A stretch of 64,000 bases of DNA, from positions 161,564 to 225,563 of the forward strand of contig NZ_JAUSUI010000007.1 in the NCBI RefSeq assembly GCF_030813495.1, read 5' to 3'. Below are positions 10,569-19,042 of the stretch, in pieces. Each line of letters starts with the position of its first letter. Position 1 is the stretch's first letter. The notes below the pieces were generated by a model. It had not been told where the DNA came from. It saw only the letters and a program-made list of their open reading frames with translations, and did no database searches. The position numbers were made by a program, and so were the translations under genes. This stretch comes from Ancylobacter polymorphus (GTDB lineage Bacteria > Pseudomonadota > Alphaproteobacteria > Rhizobiales > Xanthobacteraceae).

Positions 10569-11396
10569 ATGCGGACCCTCCCGTCTTCGCCTCTGCGGCG
10601 TGCCGCCGCGCTCTGGCTGCTGGCGGGGCTGGTGTTTGCCGGCCTCGCTCTCGGCATGGGCGGGGCGCGGGCGGAACTGACTTTTCCCGCGCTCTCCGGC
10701 CGCGTCGTCGATGCCGCGCAGGTGCTGCCCCCTGACGCCCGTGCGGCGCTGGAGGCGAAGCTCGCTGCGCAGGAAGCGCGCAGCACCGACCAGTTCGTCG
10801 TCGCCACCGTGCCCTCGCTTGAGGGCACTTCGGTCGAGGATTACGCGAACCGGCTGTTCCGCTTCTGGAAGCTCGGCCAGGCCGACAAGAACAATGGCGT
10901 GCTGCTGCTGGTCGCGCCCAATGAGCGGCGGGTGCGCATCGAGACCGGCTATGGGCTGGAAGGCGTGCTGCCCGATGCGGTGGCGAGCACCATCATCCAG
11001 ACCGCGATTCTCCCCGATTTCCGGGCCGGCAATGTCGCTGCTGGCATCGAGAAGGGCGCGGACGCGGTCATCGAGGTGCTCAATCTCGACCCTGAAGAGG
11101 CGAAGGCAAGGGCGCGCACCGCCGCCGAGCCGGAGATGAGCGCGGAGGACTGGGCGCATCTCGTCTTCATCGTGCTGATGATCGCCTTCTGGGCCTATGT
11201 GTTCTACCGCCAGGCGAAGTCCGGCCATCTGCGCACGCGCGGACGGCGCGGCGCGGGCGCGCTCACCGGCGGCGCCGCCGGCTGGGACTGGTCGCGCCGC
11301 AGCGGCGGTGGCGGCTGGTCCGGGGGCAGTGGTGGAGGCGGATTTTCAGGTGGAGGAGGCTCCTCCGGTGGCGGCGGCGCTTCGGGGAGCTGGTGA
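10569..11396 (+). CDS. TPM domain protein (YgcG type), membrane-anchored
   Basis: A 275-residue protein. The N-terminal hydrophobic stretch (residues 8-36, ending GGARA) looks like a signal peptide or anchor. The TPM domain follows (about 38-175), with RVVDAAQVLPPDARAALE, VVATVPSLEG and RVRIETGYGLEGVLPD. A membrane helix lies near 195-212, and the last 50 residues are a Gly/Ser/Trp-rich tail ending GASGSW. TPM proteins are associated with membrane protein turnover or phosphatase activity in other systems; no role is proven for this subfamily. It sits between LemA and a second TPM-like gene in one operon. Confidence 0.9.
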   Translation: MRTLPSSPLRRAAALWLLAGLVFAGLALGMGGARAELTFPALSGRVVDAAQVLPPDARAALEAKLAAQEARSTDQFVVATVPSLEGTSVEDYANRLFRFWKLGQADKNNGVLLLVAPNERRVRIETGYGLEGVLPDAVASTIIQTAILPDFRAGNVAAGIEKGADAVIEVLNLDPEEAKARARTAAEPEMSAEDWAHLVFIVLMIAFWAYVFYRQAKSGHLRTRGRRGAGALTGGAAGWDWSRRSGGGGWSGGSGGGGFSGGGGSSGGGGASGSW

Positions 11397-12016
11397 TGGC
11401 GGCGGGGTTGAGCGAAGCCGAACACGCGCGGGTCGCCGCCGCCATAGCCGCCGCAGAGGCGACGACGGCCGGCGAGATTCGCGTTCTCGTTCTCACCCGG
11501 CCGCTGGTGAGTCACGGCTTTTACGGTTTGATGTGGGCGGCGCTGCTGGCACTGGTGCTGCCCTGGCCGCTCGCGCTGCTGACCGCGCTCGACACGCCGA
11601 TGCTGCTCTCGCTGCAGACCTGCGCCTTCATCCTCGCCGGTGCGGTGCTGATCTTCTCCCCGATCGGTGCCTTCACCGTGCCGCGCTTCGCCCGCGAAGA
11701 AGCGGGCCGGGCGGCAGCCATCGACCACTTCCTTACACTCGGCGTGCATCAGACGCGCGGGCGCACCGGGGTGCTGATCCTGGTGGCGCCGGGTGACCAT
11801 CTGGTTGAGGTCGTGGCCGATGAGGCGATCCATGGCCAGGTGGGACATGACGCCTGGGAGGGCGTGTGCGCCGCCGTGCTGTCCGGCGCCCGCGAGGGGC
11901 GGCTTGCCGATGGACTGGCCGACGGCGTGACGGCGGCGGGGCACATCCTCGCCCGGCATGTGCCGCCGGTTCCCGGCGACGCAAACGAACTGCCGGACCG
12001 CATGATCGTGCTTTGA
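11396..12016 (+). CDS. Second TPM-like membrane protein
   Basis: A 206-residue protein whose ATG at 11396 shares its A with the preceding TGA (TGATG). The start region LSEAEHARVAAAIAAAEATTAGEIRV matches the TPM domain of the YgcG-like second partner, which is split by a two-helix membrane insert (about residues 40-90). The TPM half resumes at FLTLGVHQTRGRTGVLILVAPGDHLVEVVAD. LemA, a Gly-rich TPM protein and this membrane TPM protein form a conserved three-gene unit. The biochemical role is unknown. Confidence 0.85.
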   Translation: MAAGLSEAEHARVAAAIAAAEATTAGEIRVLVLTRPLVSHGFYGLMWAALLALVLPWPLALLTALDTPMLLSLQTCAFILAGAVLIFSPIGAFTVPRFAREEAGRAAAIDHFLTLGVHQTRGRTGVLILVAPGDHLVEVVADEAIHGQVGHDAWEGVCAAVLSGAREGRLADGLADGVTAAGHILARHVPPVPGDANELPDRMIVL

Positions 12017-12036
12017 GTGCCGCGTGCGGAGGCGGC

Positions 12037-13125
12037 TCAGTCCTGCGCCGCGCCGATGGTGTCCGCCATATGTGCACCACGCAGGCCGAGCGGCAGAGGC
12101 GGGCCGGTCGTGGTGTCGCGGGCGGTCTGGTGCTCGATCTCGGCGTTCAGCTCTGCCCCCAGAAGCAGCACCGACATGGACAGCCAGATCCACACCATGA
12201 AGCCGATCACCGCTCCCAGCGAGCCATAGGTCTGCTCGTAGGAGGCGTAGCGGCTGACATACCAAGAGAAGCCGGCGGAGGTGGCGAGCCACAGCACGGC
12301 GGAAACCGCGCTGCCGAGGCTGACCCATTTCCATTGCGGGCGTTCGCGCGAAGGGCCGAAGCGGTAGACGATGGTGATGAGCAGCGCGACGATCACCGCC
12401 AGGGCCGGCCAGCGCAGTAGCGTGATCAGCCGTTCCGTGCCGGGCGGAAGGTGCAGCAAGTTGAGCAGCAGCGGCAACACCACGACAGCCGCCAGGGCGA
12501 CCACGGCGAACAGCACGGCGCCGATGGTGAAGGTGAGTGTGACCAGGGTGAGGCGGAAAAACGAGCGCCGCTCCTCCTCCTCATAGACGAGGTTCAGCGC
12601 TTCGATCATCGCCTTGGTCGCGGCATTGGCGCTCCACAGCGCCACGCCGAGGCTAATCAGGAAGCGCCAGCCGAGGCTCGCGGTCTCCGTCGCGGTCAAC
12701 CTCAGGATCTGGTCGCGCATCACCTCGATCGCGCCGGACGGCAGCAACCAGGCGGTCGCTTCGAGCTGGCCCTGGATGGTCGACGGATTGAGGAACAGCC
12801 CATAGAGCGAGATGATGGCGGCAAGCGCCGGGAAGGTGGCGAGAAGCGCGTAAAAGGTGACGCCGGCGGCAAGGCTCAGCACCCGGTTGGCGAAAAAGGC
12901 TTTGCCCGTGCGCAGCACGATGTCGCGCCAGCCTTTCGCTGGGATCTCAGTGGGGCGGGTGGCGGCGCGCCCACGGCCGGCTTCCGCCCAAGAAGCGGGT
13001 GAAATGGTGTCGGAGCCCGCGCGTCCGCCTGGACGAAAAGCCATTGCGACGATGGCGCCGATCGCCGCGCCGCTGAGGGCCGCGCTCCACAGCGCGCGTT
13101 TGTCCCGATTGTGCACGCCGCTCAT
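12037..13125 (-). CDS. YihY/BrkB family inner membrane protein
   Basis: A 362-residue protein with six hydrophobic helices between about residues 80 and 330 and the family signatures LSLAAGVTFYALLATFPALAA and SLGAVIGFMVWIWLSMSVLLLGAELNAEI. The family was once called ribonuclease BN, which is incorrect; BrkB and YihY are membrane proteins of uncertain transport function. The N-terminal 70 residues are Arg-rich and contain one extra hydrophobic stretch (SAALSGAAIGAIVAMAF). It is convergent with the LemA-TPM operon. Confidence 0.9.
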   Translation of the reverse strand: MSGVHNRDKRALWSAALSGAAIGAIVAMAFRPGGRAGSDTISPASWAEAGRGRAATRPTEIPAKGWRDIVLRTGKAFFANRVLSLAAGVTFYALLATFPALAAIISLYGLFLNPSTIQGQLEATAWLLPSGAIEVMRDQILRLTATETASLGWRFLISLGVALWSANAATKAMIEALNLVYEEEERRSFFRLTLVTLTFTIGAVLFAVVALAAVVVLPLLLNLLHLPPGTERLITLLRWPALAVIVALLITIVYRFGPSRERPQWKWVSLGSAVSAVLWLATSAGFSWYVSRYASYEQTYGSLGAVIGFMVWIWLSMSVLLLGAELNAEIEHQTARDTTTGPPLPLGLRGAHMADTIGAAQD

Positions 13126-13215
13126 CCCCCCCTGTTCTGCCGGCGGTGACTCGTGGTCGCCGTATCCGCGTATGGGTCGGGGTGAGAACGCGGCCGGGGG
13201 GATGCCGTTCCCGGC

Positions 13216-14538
13216 TCAGCCGGTGACGAGATCGCCCCGGCCGATGCCGACATAGGTGAAGCCGCGGCTGATGAGGTCTTCAGGCGGGTAGATGTTGCGC
13301 AGATCGACCACGATGGGGCTACGCAGCTGCGCCTTCAGCCGGTCGAGATCGAGCGCGCGGAAGGCGTCCCATTCGGTGACGATGACGAGGGCGTCGGCGC
13401 CCTCGGCGCATTCATAGGCGCCGGAGGCGTAATGGATACCCTCGGGCAGGACCTTGCGCGCCTCTTCCATGCCGACCGGGTCATAGGCGCGGATCTTCAC
13501 GCCCCGGTCAATGAGCGACTGCACGATGTTGATCGCCGGGCTGTCGCGCATGTCGTCGGTGTTCGGCTTGAAGGTAAGGCCGAGCACGGCGACGGTGGCG
13601 CCGCGCGGCGGCACGCTGAGCGCTTCCAGCACCCGGCGGCCCATCGCCGCCTTGCGGGTCTCGTTCAGCGTGGTGACGGTTTCGATGAGGCGCAGCGGCG
13701 TGCCCGCTTCCTGCGCCGTACGAGCGAGCGCCAGCGTGTCCTTTGGGAAGCAGGAGCCGCCATAGCCGGGGCCGGCATGCAGGAATTTCGGCCCGATGCG
13801 CCGGTCGAGCCCGATGCCGCGCGCCACTTCCTGCACGTCGCCACCGACCTTTTCACACAGATCCGCCATCTCGTTGATGAAAGTGATCTTCATCGCGAGG
13901 AAGGCGTTGCTGGCGTATTTGATCAGTTCGGCATTGGCCCGCTCGGTGAAGAGCAGCGGCGCCGCGTTCAGCGACAGCGGGCGGTAGAGCGCGGCCATCA
14001 CCTCGCGCGCCCGCGGATCGTCCGTACCGACGACGATGCGGTCCGGCCGCTTGAAGTCCTCGATCGCCGCGCCTTCGCGCAGGAATTCCGGGTTGGAGAC
14101 GACGGCGATGTCCGCCTCCGGTACGTCCTCGCGGATGATCGCTTCAAGATCGGCGCCGGTGCCCACCGGCACGGTCGATTTCGTGACGACGACGGTGAAG
14201 CCCTTGGCCGCCCGGGCGATTTCGCGGGCGGCGGCGTGGACATAGGACAGGTCGGCATGGCCGTCGCCACGGCGCGAGGGCGTGCCCACGGCGATGAACA
14301 CCACGTCGGCGTGGGCCACGGCGGCAGGCAGATCGGTGGTGAAGTGCAGCCGGCCGCCGGCGACGTTGCGGGCGACGAGATCGTCGAGGCCGGGCTCGAA
14401 GATCGGCATGATGCCGGCCTTCAGCCGCTCGATCTTGGCAATGTCGGTGTCGACGCAGGTGACATCGTGGCCGAAGTCGGAGAAGCAGGTGCCAGAGACC
14501 AGGCCGACATAACCTGTGCCGATCATCGCGACGCGCAT
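13216..14538 (-). CDS. UDP-glucose 6-dehydrogenase
   Basis: A 440-residue protein of normal length for the UDP-glucose/GDP-mannose dehydrogenase family. I start it at the ATG at 14538 (MRVAMIGTGYVGLVSG), which places the NAD-binding GxGYVG near the N-terminus; a start four codons earlier is possible. The catalytic cysteine is in GPGYGGSCFPKDT, near residue 260. It oxidises UDP-glucose twice to UDP-glucuronate, a precursor for exopolysaccharide and lipid sugars. No glycosyltransferases are adjacent, so it is a stand-alone supply gene here. Confidence 0.93.
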   Translation of the reverse strand: MRVAMIGTGYVGLVSGTCFSDFGHDVTCVDTDIAKIERLKAGIMPIFEPGLDDLVARNVAGGRLHFTTDLPAAVAHADVVFIAVGTPSRRGDGHADLSYVHAAAREIARAAKGFTVVVTKSTVPVGTGADLEAIIREDVPEADIAVVSNPEFLREGAAIEDFKRPDRIVVGTDDPRAREVMAALYRPLSLNAAPLLFTERANAELIKYASNAFLAMKITFINEMADLCEKVGGDVQEVARGIGLDRRIGPKFLHAGPGYGGSCFPKDTLALARTAQEAGTPLRLIETVTTLNETRKAAMGRRVLEALSVPPRGATVAVLGLTFKPNTDDMRDSPAINIVQSLIDRGVKIRAYDPVGMEEARKVLPEGIHYASGAYECAEGADALVIVTEWDAFRALDLDRLKAQLRSPIVVDLRNIYPPEDLISRGFTYVGIGRGDLVTG

Positions 14539-14842
14539 ATGTGCTCTCAATCCGTTTGACGGTGGAGGCCCCTGCCGCCGTCAGAAGCCTTCTTCACCTT
14601 TAGCCAATCATGCCAGGCACTTCGAGAGTCGTTGCGGCGGTTGGTCAGGGGACGGGAGAATGCCAGCCCTGTGCGTCGTCTACACGACAGGAGCAGCGCC
14701 GTGTCGACGTCTTGCGATGCACCTCTGCAGGCGCTTGTCAGCATCCGTCAGACGTGATGTTCCGTCCCATTTGCGCCGGCAGGGGGAGCGGCTAGTAATA
14801 TCCGGCCGCTCGCCCAGCGGCTGCCAGCATGAGTGACGCGCC
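14539..14842. other. Intergenic region between divergent ugd-type gene and dsbB
   Basis: About 300 bp holding two divergent promoters. A weak candidate for the plus-strand gene is TTGCGC at 14771-14776 and TAGTAA at 14793-14798 with 16 bp between. I see no RNA gene, repeat or conserved frame here. Confidence 0.4.
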
Positions 14843-15442
14843 ATGACCGCCCCGTCTCCCGCCCCGTCTCCCGCCCCGTCTACGGCCACCGCCCCGTCCG
14901 CCGACGCCCGCCGCGCGGTGCGCAACCGGCAGGTCACCGCCGGACTGGTGGTCGCCGTGATTGGCGCCGGAGCGCTTGGAGGTGCCTGGTATTTTCAGCT
15001 CGTGGTCGGGCTGGCGCCCTGTCCGCTCTGCCTCGAACAGCGCATTCCCTACTATATCGGTGTGCCGGTGGCGCTCATCGGCGCGCTGTGCGGGGGGCTC
15101 GGCAAGGAGGGGCTGGCGCGGGTGGCGCTGGCGCTTGCCGGCATGCTGATGGCGCTCGGCGCGTTTCTCGCCGTCTACCATGCCGGGGTGGAATGGGGCC
15201 TGTGGGCCGGTCCGGAAACCTGTTCGGGTGCCGGCCCGGCGGTGGGGGGCGGCAACCTGCTCGGCCAGCTGCAGACGGCGCGGGTGGTGCGCTGCGACGA
15301 GGCGCCCTGGCGCCTGCTGGGCCTTTCCCTCGCCGGCTATAATGCCTTCATCGCCGCGTCGCTGCTGGTGGTGGCGATGTGGGGCGCGACGGCCAAGGCC
15401 CGAGCCGTCGAGGCTCACGGGTCCAGTTCGGTGTCCCAGTAG
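14843..15442 (+). CDS. Disulfide bond formation protein B (first copy)
   Basis: A 199-residue DsbB-family protein. After a Pro/Ser-rich cytoplasmic start (PAPSPAPS repeated, from three copies of a 12 bp DNA unit), four membrane helices follow. The first periplasmic redox pair is in APCPLCLEQRIPYY (CPLC), just after helix 1, and the second pair is C in PETCSGA and C in VVRCDEAPW. DsbB reoxidises the periplasmic oxidase DsbA and passes electrons to quinone. The 3' end overlaps the convergent HNH gene by 28 bp. A second DsbB-like gene lies at 29949. Confidence 0.92.
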   Translation: MTAPSPAPSPAPSTATAPSADARRAVRNRQVTAGLVVAVIGAGALGGAWYFQLVVGLAPCPLCLEQRIPYYIGVPVALIGALCGGLGKEGLARVALALAGMLMALGAFLAVYHAGVEWGLWAGPETCSGAGPAVGGGNLLGQLQTARVVRCDEAPWRLLGLSLAGYNAFIAASLLVVAMWGATAKARAVEAHGSSSVSQ

Positions 15443-15972
15443 AGATAGTCCATCCAGCTGTCGTGCAGGTAGTTCGGCGGAAAGTGGCGGCCGTTCTGGT
15501 GCAGGTCGAACACGCTCGGCTGATAGGGTTTCTGGCGCGGCACCATATGGGCGGCCTCCGGCATCAGGCTCCCCTTGCGCAGATTGCAGGGCGAGCAGGC
15601 GGCGACGACATTCTCCCAGGTGGTCTGGCCACCGCGTGAGCGCGGAATGACGTGATCGAACGTCAGGTCTTCGCGGGAATCGCAGTACTGGCAGGTGAAG
15701 CGGTCGCGCAGGAAGACGTTGAAACGGGTGAAGGCCGGTTGACGCGACGGGCGGATGAAGGTCTTGAGCGAGACGACGCTCGGCAGCCGCATCTGGAAGG
15801 TCGCGCTGGAGACCTGCCGCTCGTAATATTCGACGATGTTCACCCGATCGAGAAACACCGCCTTGATGGCGTCCTGCCACGCCCAGACCGAGAGAGGGTA
15901 ATAGCTCAGAGGCCGGTAATCGGCATTGAGCACGAGGGCAGGCCAGGCACCCGGAGACAAAGTCGCCGTCAA
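15415..15972 (-). CDS. HNH endonuclease family protein
   Basis: A 185-residue HNH protein. The zinc ribbon and HNH core are visible as FTCQYCDSREDLTFDHVIPRSRGG followed by ENVVAACSPCNLRKG, so both CxxC pairs and the DHV/N residues are intact. The start is likely a TTG at 15970-15972: GGGAG lies 8 bases upstream and homologues begin near ALVLNADYRPLSYYPLSVW. This family (5-methylcytosine-type HNH) is widespread in alphaproteobacteria as single chromosomal genes; its role is not established and it is not part of a restriction system here. Confidence 0.9.
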   Translation of the reverse strand: MTATLSPGAWPALVLNADYRPLSYYPLSVWAWQDAIKAVFLDRVNIVEYYERQVSSATFQMRLPSVVSLKTFIRPSRQPAFTRFNVFLRDRFTCQYCDSREDLTFDHVIPRSRGGQTTWENVVAACSPCNLRKGSLMPEAAHMVPRQKPYQPSVFDLHQNGRHFPPNYLHDSWMDYLYWDTELDP

Positions 15973-16101
15973 CGCTCGCTCCCTGTCAGGAACGTCCGCA
16001 CGGTCGCTCGAGTCGGCGCCGCGTGACGCACGGCAATAGTCTATAGGGAGCGTGTCAGTCTTGTGAAGCGCCGGCTGGCAATTGGCCGCGTCGGCCCGGC
16101 T

Positions 16102-16761
16102 TCAGGCCAGCACCTCGGTAAGGAAGGTGCCGGCCAGCGACAGGCCGGTGCCGTCAATGCCGTGGGCGAGGCCATTGGACAGGTGCGCGCGCACCGCGAC
16201 GCCCTGCTGCTGCAGGCTTTCCACCGCGCGCGGCAGCGCCATGGGCGGGATGACCTGATCGAGGTCGCCATGGATGAGCAGCACGGGCGGGCGGGCGGTG
16301 ATCTCCTCCGCGAAGGCCGCCGTCGCGCCCTCGGGCGGGAGGACATGGATGCCGGAGAAGCCGACAATGCCGGCGGGCGCGACCTTGCGGCGCAGGCCCA
16401 CATGCAGCGCCATCATCGTGCCCTGGCTGAAGCCGACCAGCGCGAGGCGTGAGCCGGGCAGGTTCAGCCGCGCCAGCTCGGCGTCGAGAAAGCCGTCGAG
16501 CGCGCGCTGCGCGCTCTGCACCCCGGCCCAGCGTTCGCGGTCGTTGCGTTCGGTGTAGCCGAACCATTGCCGGCCGACCGGGGCGATGGCCAGCGGTTCC
16601 GGGGCATGGGGCGAGACGAAGGCGGTGTTGGGGAGCAGCGGCGCCCAATAGTCGCCGAGGTCGATCAGGTCGCGCCCGTCGGCGCCATAGCCGTGCAGCA
16701 GCACGACCAGCGAGGTAGCCGGTTCGCCGGAGCGGGGCGATAGGCGGGGACCATCAAGCAT
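16102..16761 (-). CDS. Phospholipase/carboxylesterase family alpha/beta hydrolase
   Basis: A 219-residue hydrolase of the phospholipase/carboxylesterase (YpfH/EstB) type. The nucleophile elbow is GFSQGTMMA (serine near residue 115), the acid is in HGDLDQVIP and the histidine in NGLAHGID. LVVLLHGYGADGRDL is the oxyanion-hole strand. The ATG at 16759-16761 shares its A with the stop codon of the M23 gene upstream (TGATG), indicating translational coupling. The natural substrate is unknown; short-chain esters are usual for the family. Confidence 0.9.
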   Translation of the reverse strand: MLDGPRLSPRSGEPATSLVVLLHGYGADGRDLIDLGDYWAPLLPNTAFVSPHAPEPLAIAPVGRQWFGYTERNDRERWAGVQSAQRALDGFLDAELARLNLPGSRLALVGFSQGTMMALHVGLRRKVAPAGIVGFSGIHVLPPEGATAAFAEEITARPPVLLIHGDLDQVIPPMALPRAVESLQQQGVAVRAHLSNGLAHGIDGTGLSLAGTFLTEVLA

Positions 16762-18725
16762 CAATTGGTCTCGGCGTCGCCGGCGTTGCTGGAGGCCACG
16801 CGCGGCGCGCTGCTGTGGTTGAGCAGGGCGTCGATATTGGCACGCTCCTTCTCGAAGCTGGCGAGAATGCGCCCGTCCAGCGCCCGCCCGCGCGGCAGGC
16901 GGATGCGCATCGGATCGACGAAGCGGCCGTTCACCAGCACTTCGTAATGCAGGTGCGCGCCGGTGGAGAGGCCGGTGGAGCCGATATAGCCGATGAGTTG
17001 GCCCTGGCGCACCCGCACCCCTTCGCGGATGCCCTTGGCGAAACCGGACTGGTGGGAATAGGTGGTGACATAGCCATTGGCGTGCTGGATCTCGATGCGG
17101 CGGCCATAGCCGGAGGTCCAGGCCGCCTTCTTGATCACGCCATTGCCGGCGGCGTAGATCGGCGTGCCGGTGCGGTCGGACCAGTCGACGCCCGAATGCA
17201 GGCGGCTATAGCCCAGAATCGGGTGGCGGCGCATGCCAAAGCCCGACCGCAGCTGGCCACCGGAGAGCGGCTTGCGCACCAGGAACTTCTTCGCGCTCTT
17301 GCCCGCGTCGTCATAGAAATCGACCAGCCCGTCATCGGGGGTCTGGTAGCGGTAATAGCGTCGTTCCTCGCCGCCGACGGTGAGGCCGGCATAGAGCACG
17401 CCGCCGGCGCCGCCCGCCTCGTCGGGCTCATAGAGCACTTCGAGCGAATCGCCGGCGCGCACGCGGCGCTGGAAATCCACGTCGAAGGAATAGACGCGGA
17501 TCATGCTCTCGATCACCGGGCGCGGCACCTCGTGGCGCAGCGCGGTCTCCCAGATGCTGTCATAAAGGGTGATGCGCCCGCCGCCGCTGTCCTCGTCGCC
17601 ATCGTCCGGGCCGAGATCGGCGAGCTGGGTGTCGCTCGCCTCCTGAACGGGGAGGAAAGTGCCGCTGTCGGACAGCGCCACCGTGCCCTGATGGCCGCTC
17701 TCGCCGAACACCGCCACGCGCAGCGGCATCGCCCCTTCGGTGGCGTTGTCGAGCAGCACCTTGAGCCGCAGGCCCGGGGTGAGCTTGCCGGAAAGTTCGC
17801 GCGTGCCGAAGGCCCGCGCCGCGCCATTGGCCGCGACATCGGGCACGCCGAGGTCGATGAGGATGGAGGCGACGGTGTCCCCCGCCTTGGCCACGACGGT
17901 ACGTTCGGACCAGTCATTGCCGCCGGAGGCATCCTCGGCCGACTTGTCGACCGCCGACATGTTTTCGGGCTGTTGCAGTGCGTTCAGCGGATCGGCGGCG
18001 CCGGACGGTGCATAGGCCATCATGCCGAGGCCCGGGAAAGCCGGTGCGCGAGCATCGGCGGTGGGCACGCTGAATTCGGCGGTCTCGCGCACCTTCATCA
18101 GCACATCTTCCATCGGCAGTTCGGCGGCGAAGCGGGTGCTGGGCGGAAGTGTGGCGATGTCGCGCAGAACGATGGTGAGGTCGCCGGTGGGTTCGGCCTG
18201 CACCGCATCGGTGTCGTCATTGGTCGATTCGGCGATCAGCTTGGCCGGGTTGAAACGCGGCACGTCAACCGAGGCGGAGGTGACGGACTGGGCCAGATTG
18301 GTCGCCACCTTGGTGACGGCGCGCACCTTGATGACCTCGCGGTCGCCGTCCTTGACGGTGGTGGACAGGCGCAGCGTCTGCTTGGCGCTGAAGCTCTCGG
18401 AGAGGATCGACATGCGGTCGCCCTTGCGGGCGACGTTTGAGGGGCGCTCGCCCGCCGCCAGCGTGCCGCGCAACGCCGAGCGCACCGTCTCCGGCGACTG
18501 GGCGAAGCGGTATTCGCCATCAAGCGCGGCATAGACCGCGCCGCCCATCAGCGCCGCACCGCAAATGCCGGTGAGCAGCGTCGCCATCAGCCAGCGGATG
18601 GAGATGCGGCGGCGGTTGATCGGCTCTTCGGCATCGCCGTCGACGCCGAGCGGCGGCTCGTCGCCGAGATCGAGCGCCGTGAGGTTCCCACGCCTCGCGC
18701 CTGCCAGTCCGCGCCTCGTCTCCAA
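16761..18725 (-). CDS. M23 family murein endopeptidase
   Basis: A 654-residue envelope protein. A cytoplasmic N-terminus precedes one membrane helix (about residues 45-68, TLLTGICGAALMGGAVYAAL). A long periplasmic region follows, and the LytM/M23 domain (about 500-630) carries HPILGYSRLHSGVDWS and HLHYEVLVNG, which supply the zinc ligands H-x3-D and H-x-H. The probable start is a TTG at 18723-18725, because the residues before the helix (LTALDLGDEPPLGVDG) are like those of homologues. It should cut peptidoglycan cross-links; all metal ligands are present. It is coupled to the esterase gene downstream. Confidence 0.88.
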   Translation of the reverse strand: METRRGLAGARRGNLTALDLGDEPPLGVDGDAEEPINRRRISIRWLMATLLTGICGAALMGGAVYAALDGEYRFAQSPETVRSALRGTLAAGERPSNVARKGDRMSILSESFSAKQTLRLSTTVKDGDREVIKVRAVTKVATNLAQSVTSASVDVPRFNPAKLIAESTNDDTDAVQAEPTGDLTIVLRDIATLPPSTRFAAELPMEDVLMKVRETAEFSVPTADARAPAFPGLGMMAYAPSGAADPLNALQQPENMSAVDKSAEDASGGNDWSERTVVAKAGDTVASILIDLGVPDVAANGAARAFGTRELSGKLTPGLRLKVLLDNATEGAMPLRVAVFGESGHQGTVALSDSGTFLPVQEASDTQLADLGPDDGDEDSGGGRITLYDSIWETALRHEVPRPVIESMIRVYSFDVDFQRRVRAGDSLEVLYEPDEAGGAGGVLYAGLTVGGEERRYYRYQTPDDGLVDFYDDAGKSAKKFLVRKPLSGGQLRSGFGMRRHPILGYSRLHSGVDWSDRTGTPIYAAGNGVIKKAAWTSGYGRRIEIQHANGYVTTYSHQSGFAKGIREGVRVRQGQLIGYIGSTGLSTGAHLHYEVLVNGRFVDPMRIRLPRGRALDGRILASFEKERANIDALLNHSSAPRVASSNAGDAETN

Positions 18726-19042
18726 CAGGCTTCCCCGCCTTCCCTCGTGGTGCGCCGCGCGGTCGAAAACCGGGGTGCGCTCATATGTTTACAACGGCGC
18801 CCGGCGGCGCTCGCTTCGTGGGCCCGGCGCCCGCCGGGCGCTGGCTCTGTGATCCGGCCCGGCAAGCGGTCGCTTGCGCAAGGACACGTCGAGAGGTTTT
18901 AAGATACCCCCGCGATAGATGGAGGGACGATGCCGCCCATGATCGCGCCCGTCAACCCGGCCCGTCATCGATTCGACGCGGGCGCCGAGCGGCGAAGTCC
19001 CGATCTAAAGCGGGGCCTCGCGGCAAAAGGATGGCGGGAGCG
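18726..19042. other. Intergenic region upstream of the M23 gene
   Basis: About 315 bp. It must hold the M23 promoter (minus strand) and the 3' end of the esterase transcript. GC-rich inverted repeats occur around 18800-18840 (GGCGCCCGCCGGGCGC) without a T-tract. A plus-strand ATG at 18930 has a good GGAGGGAC in front, but its frame runs antisense into the esterase gene (see rejected items). Confidence 0.4.

Noticed and set aside
14854..14895. Tandem CCGTCTCCCGCC units considered as a regulatory repeat
   Set aside because: They lie inside the dsbB coding region and encode the PAPSPAPS stretch of the cytoplasmic N-terminus.
15415..15972. HNH protein considered as part of a restriction or defence system
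   Set aside because: No methylase, helicase or other defence gene is nearby, and this HNH family is a common single-copy chromosomal gene in alphaproteobacteria.
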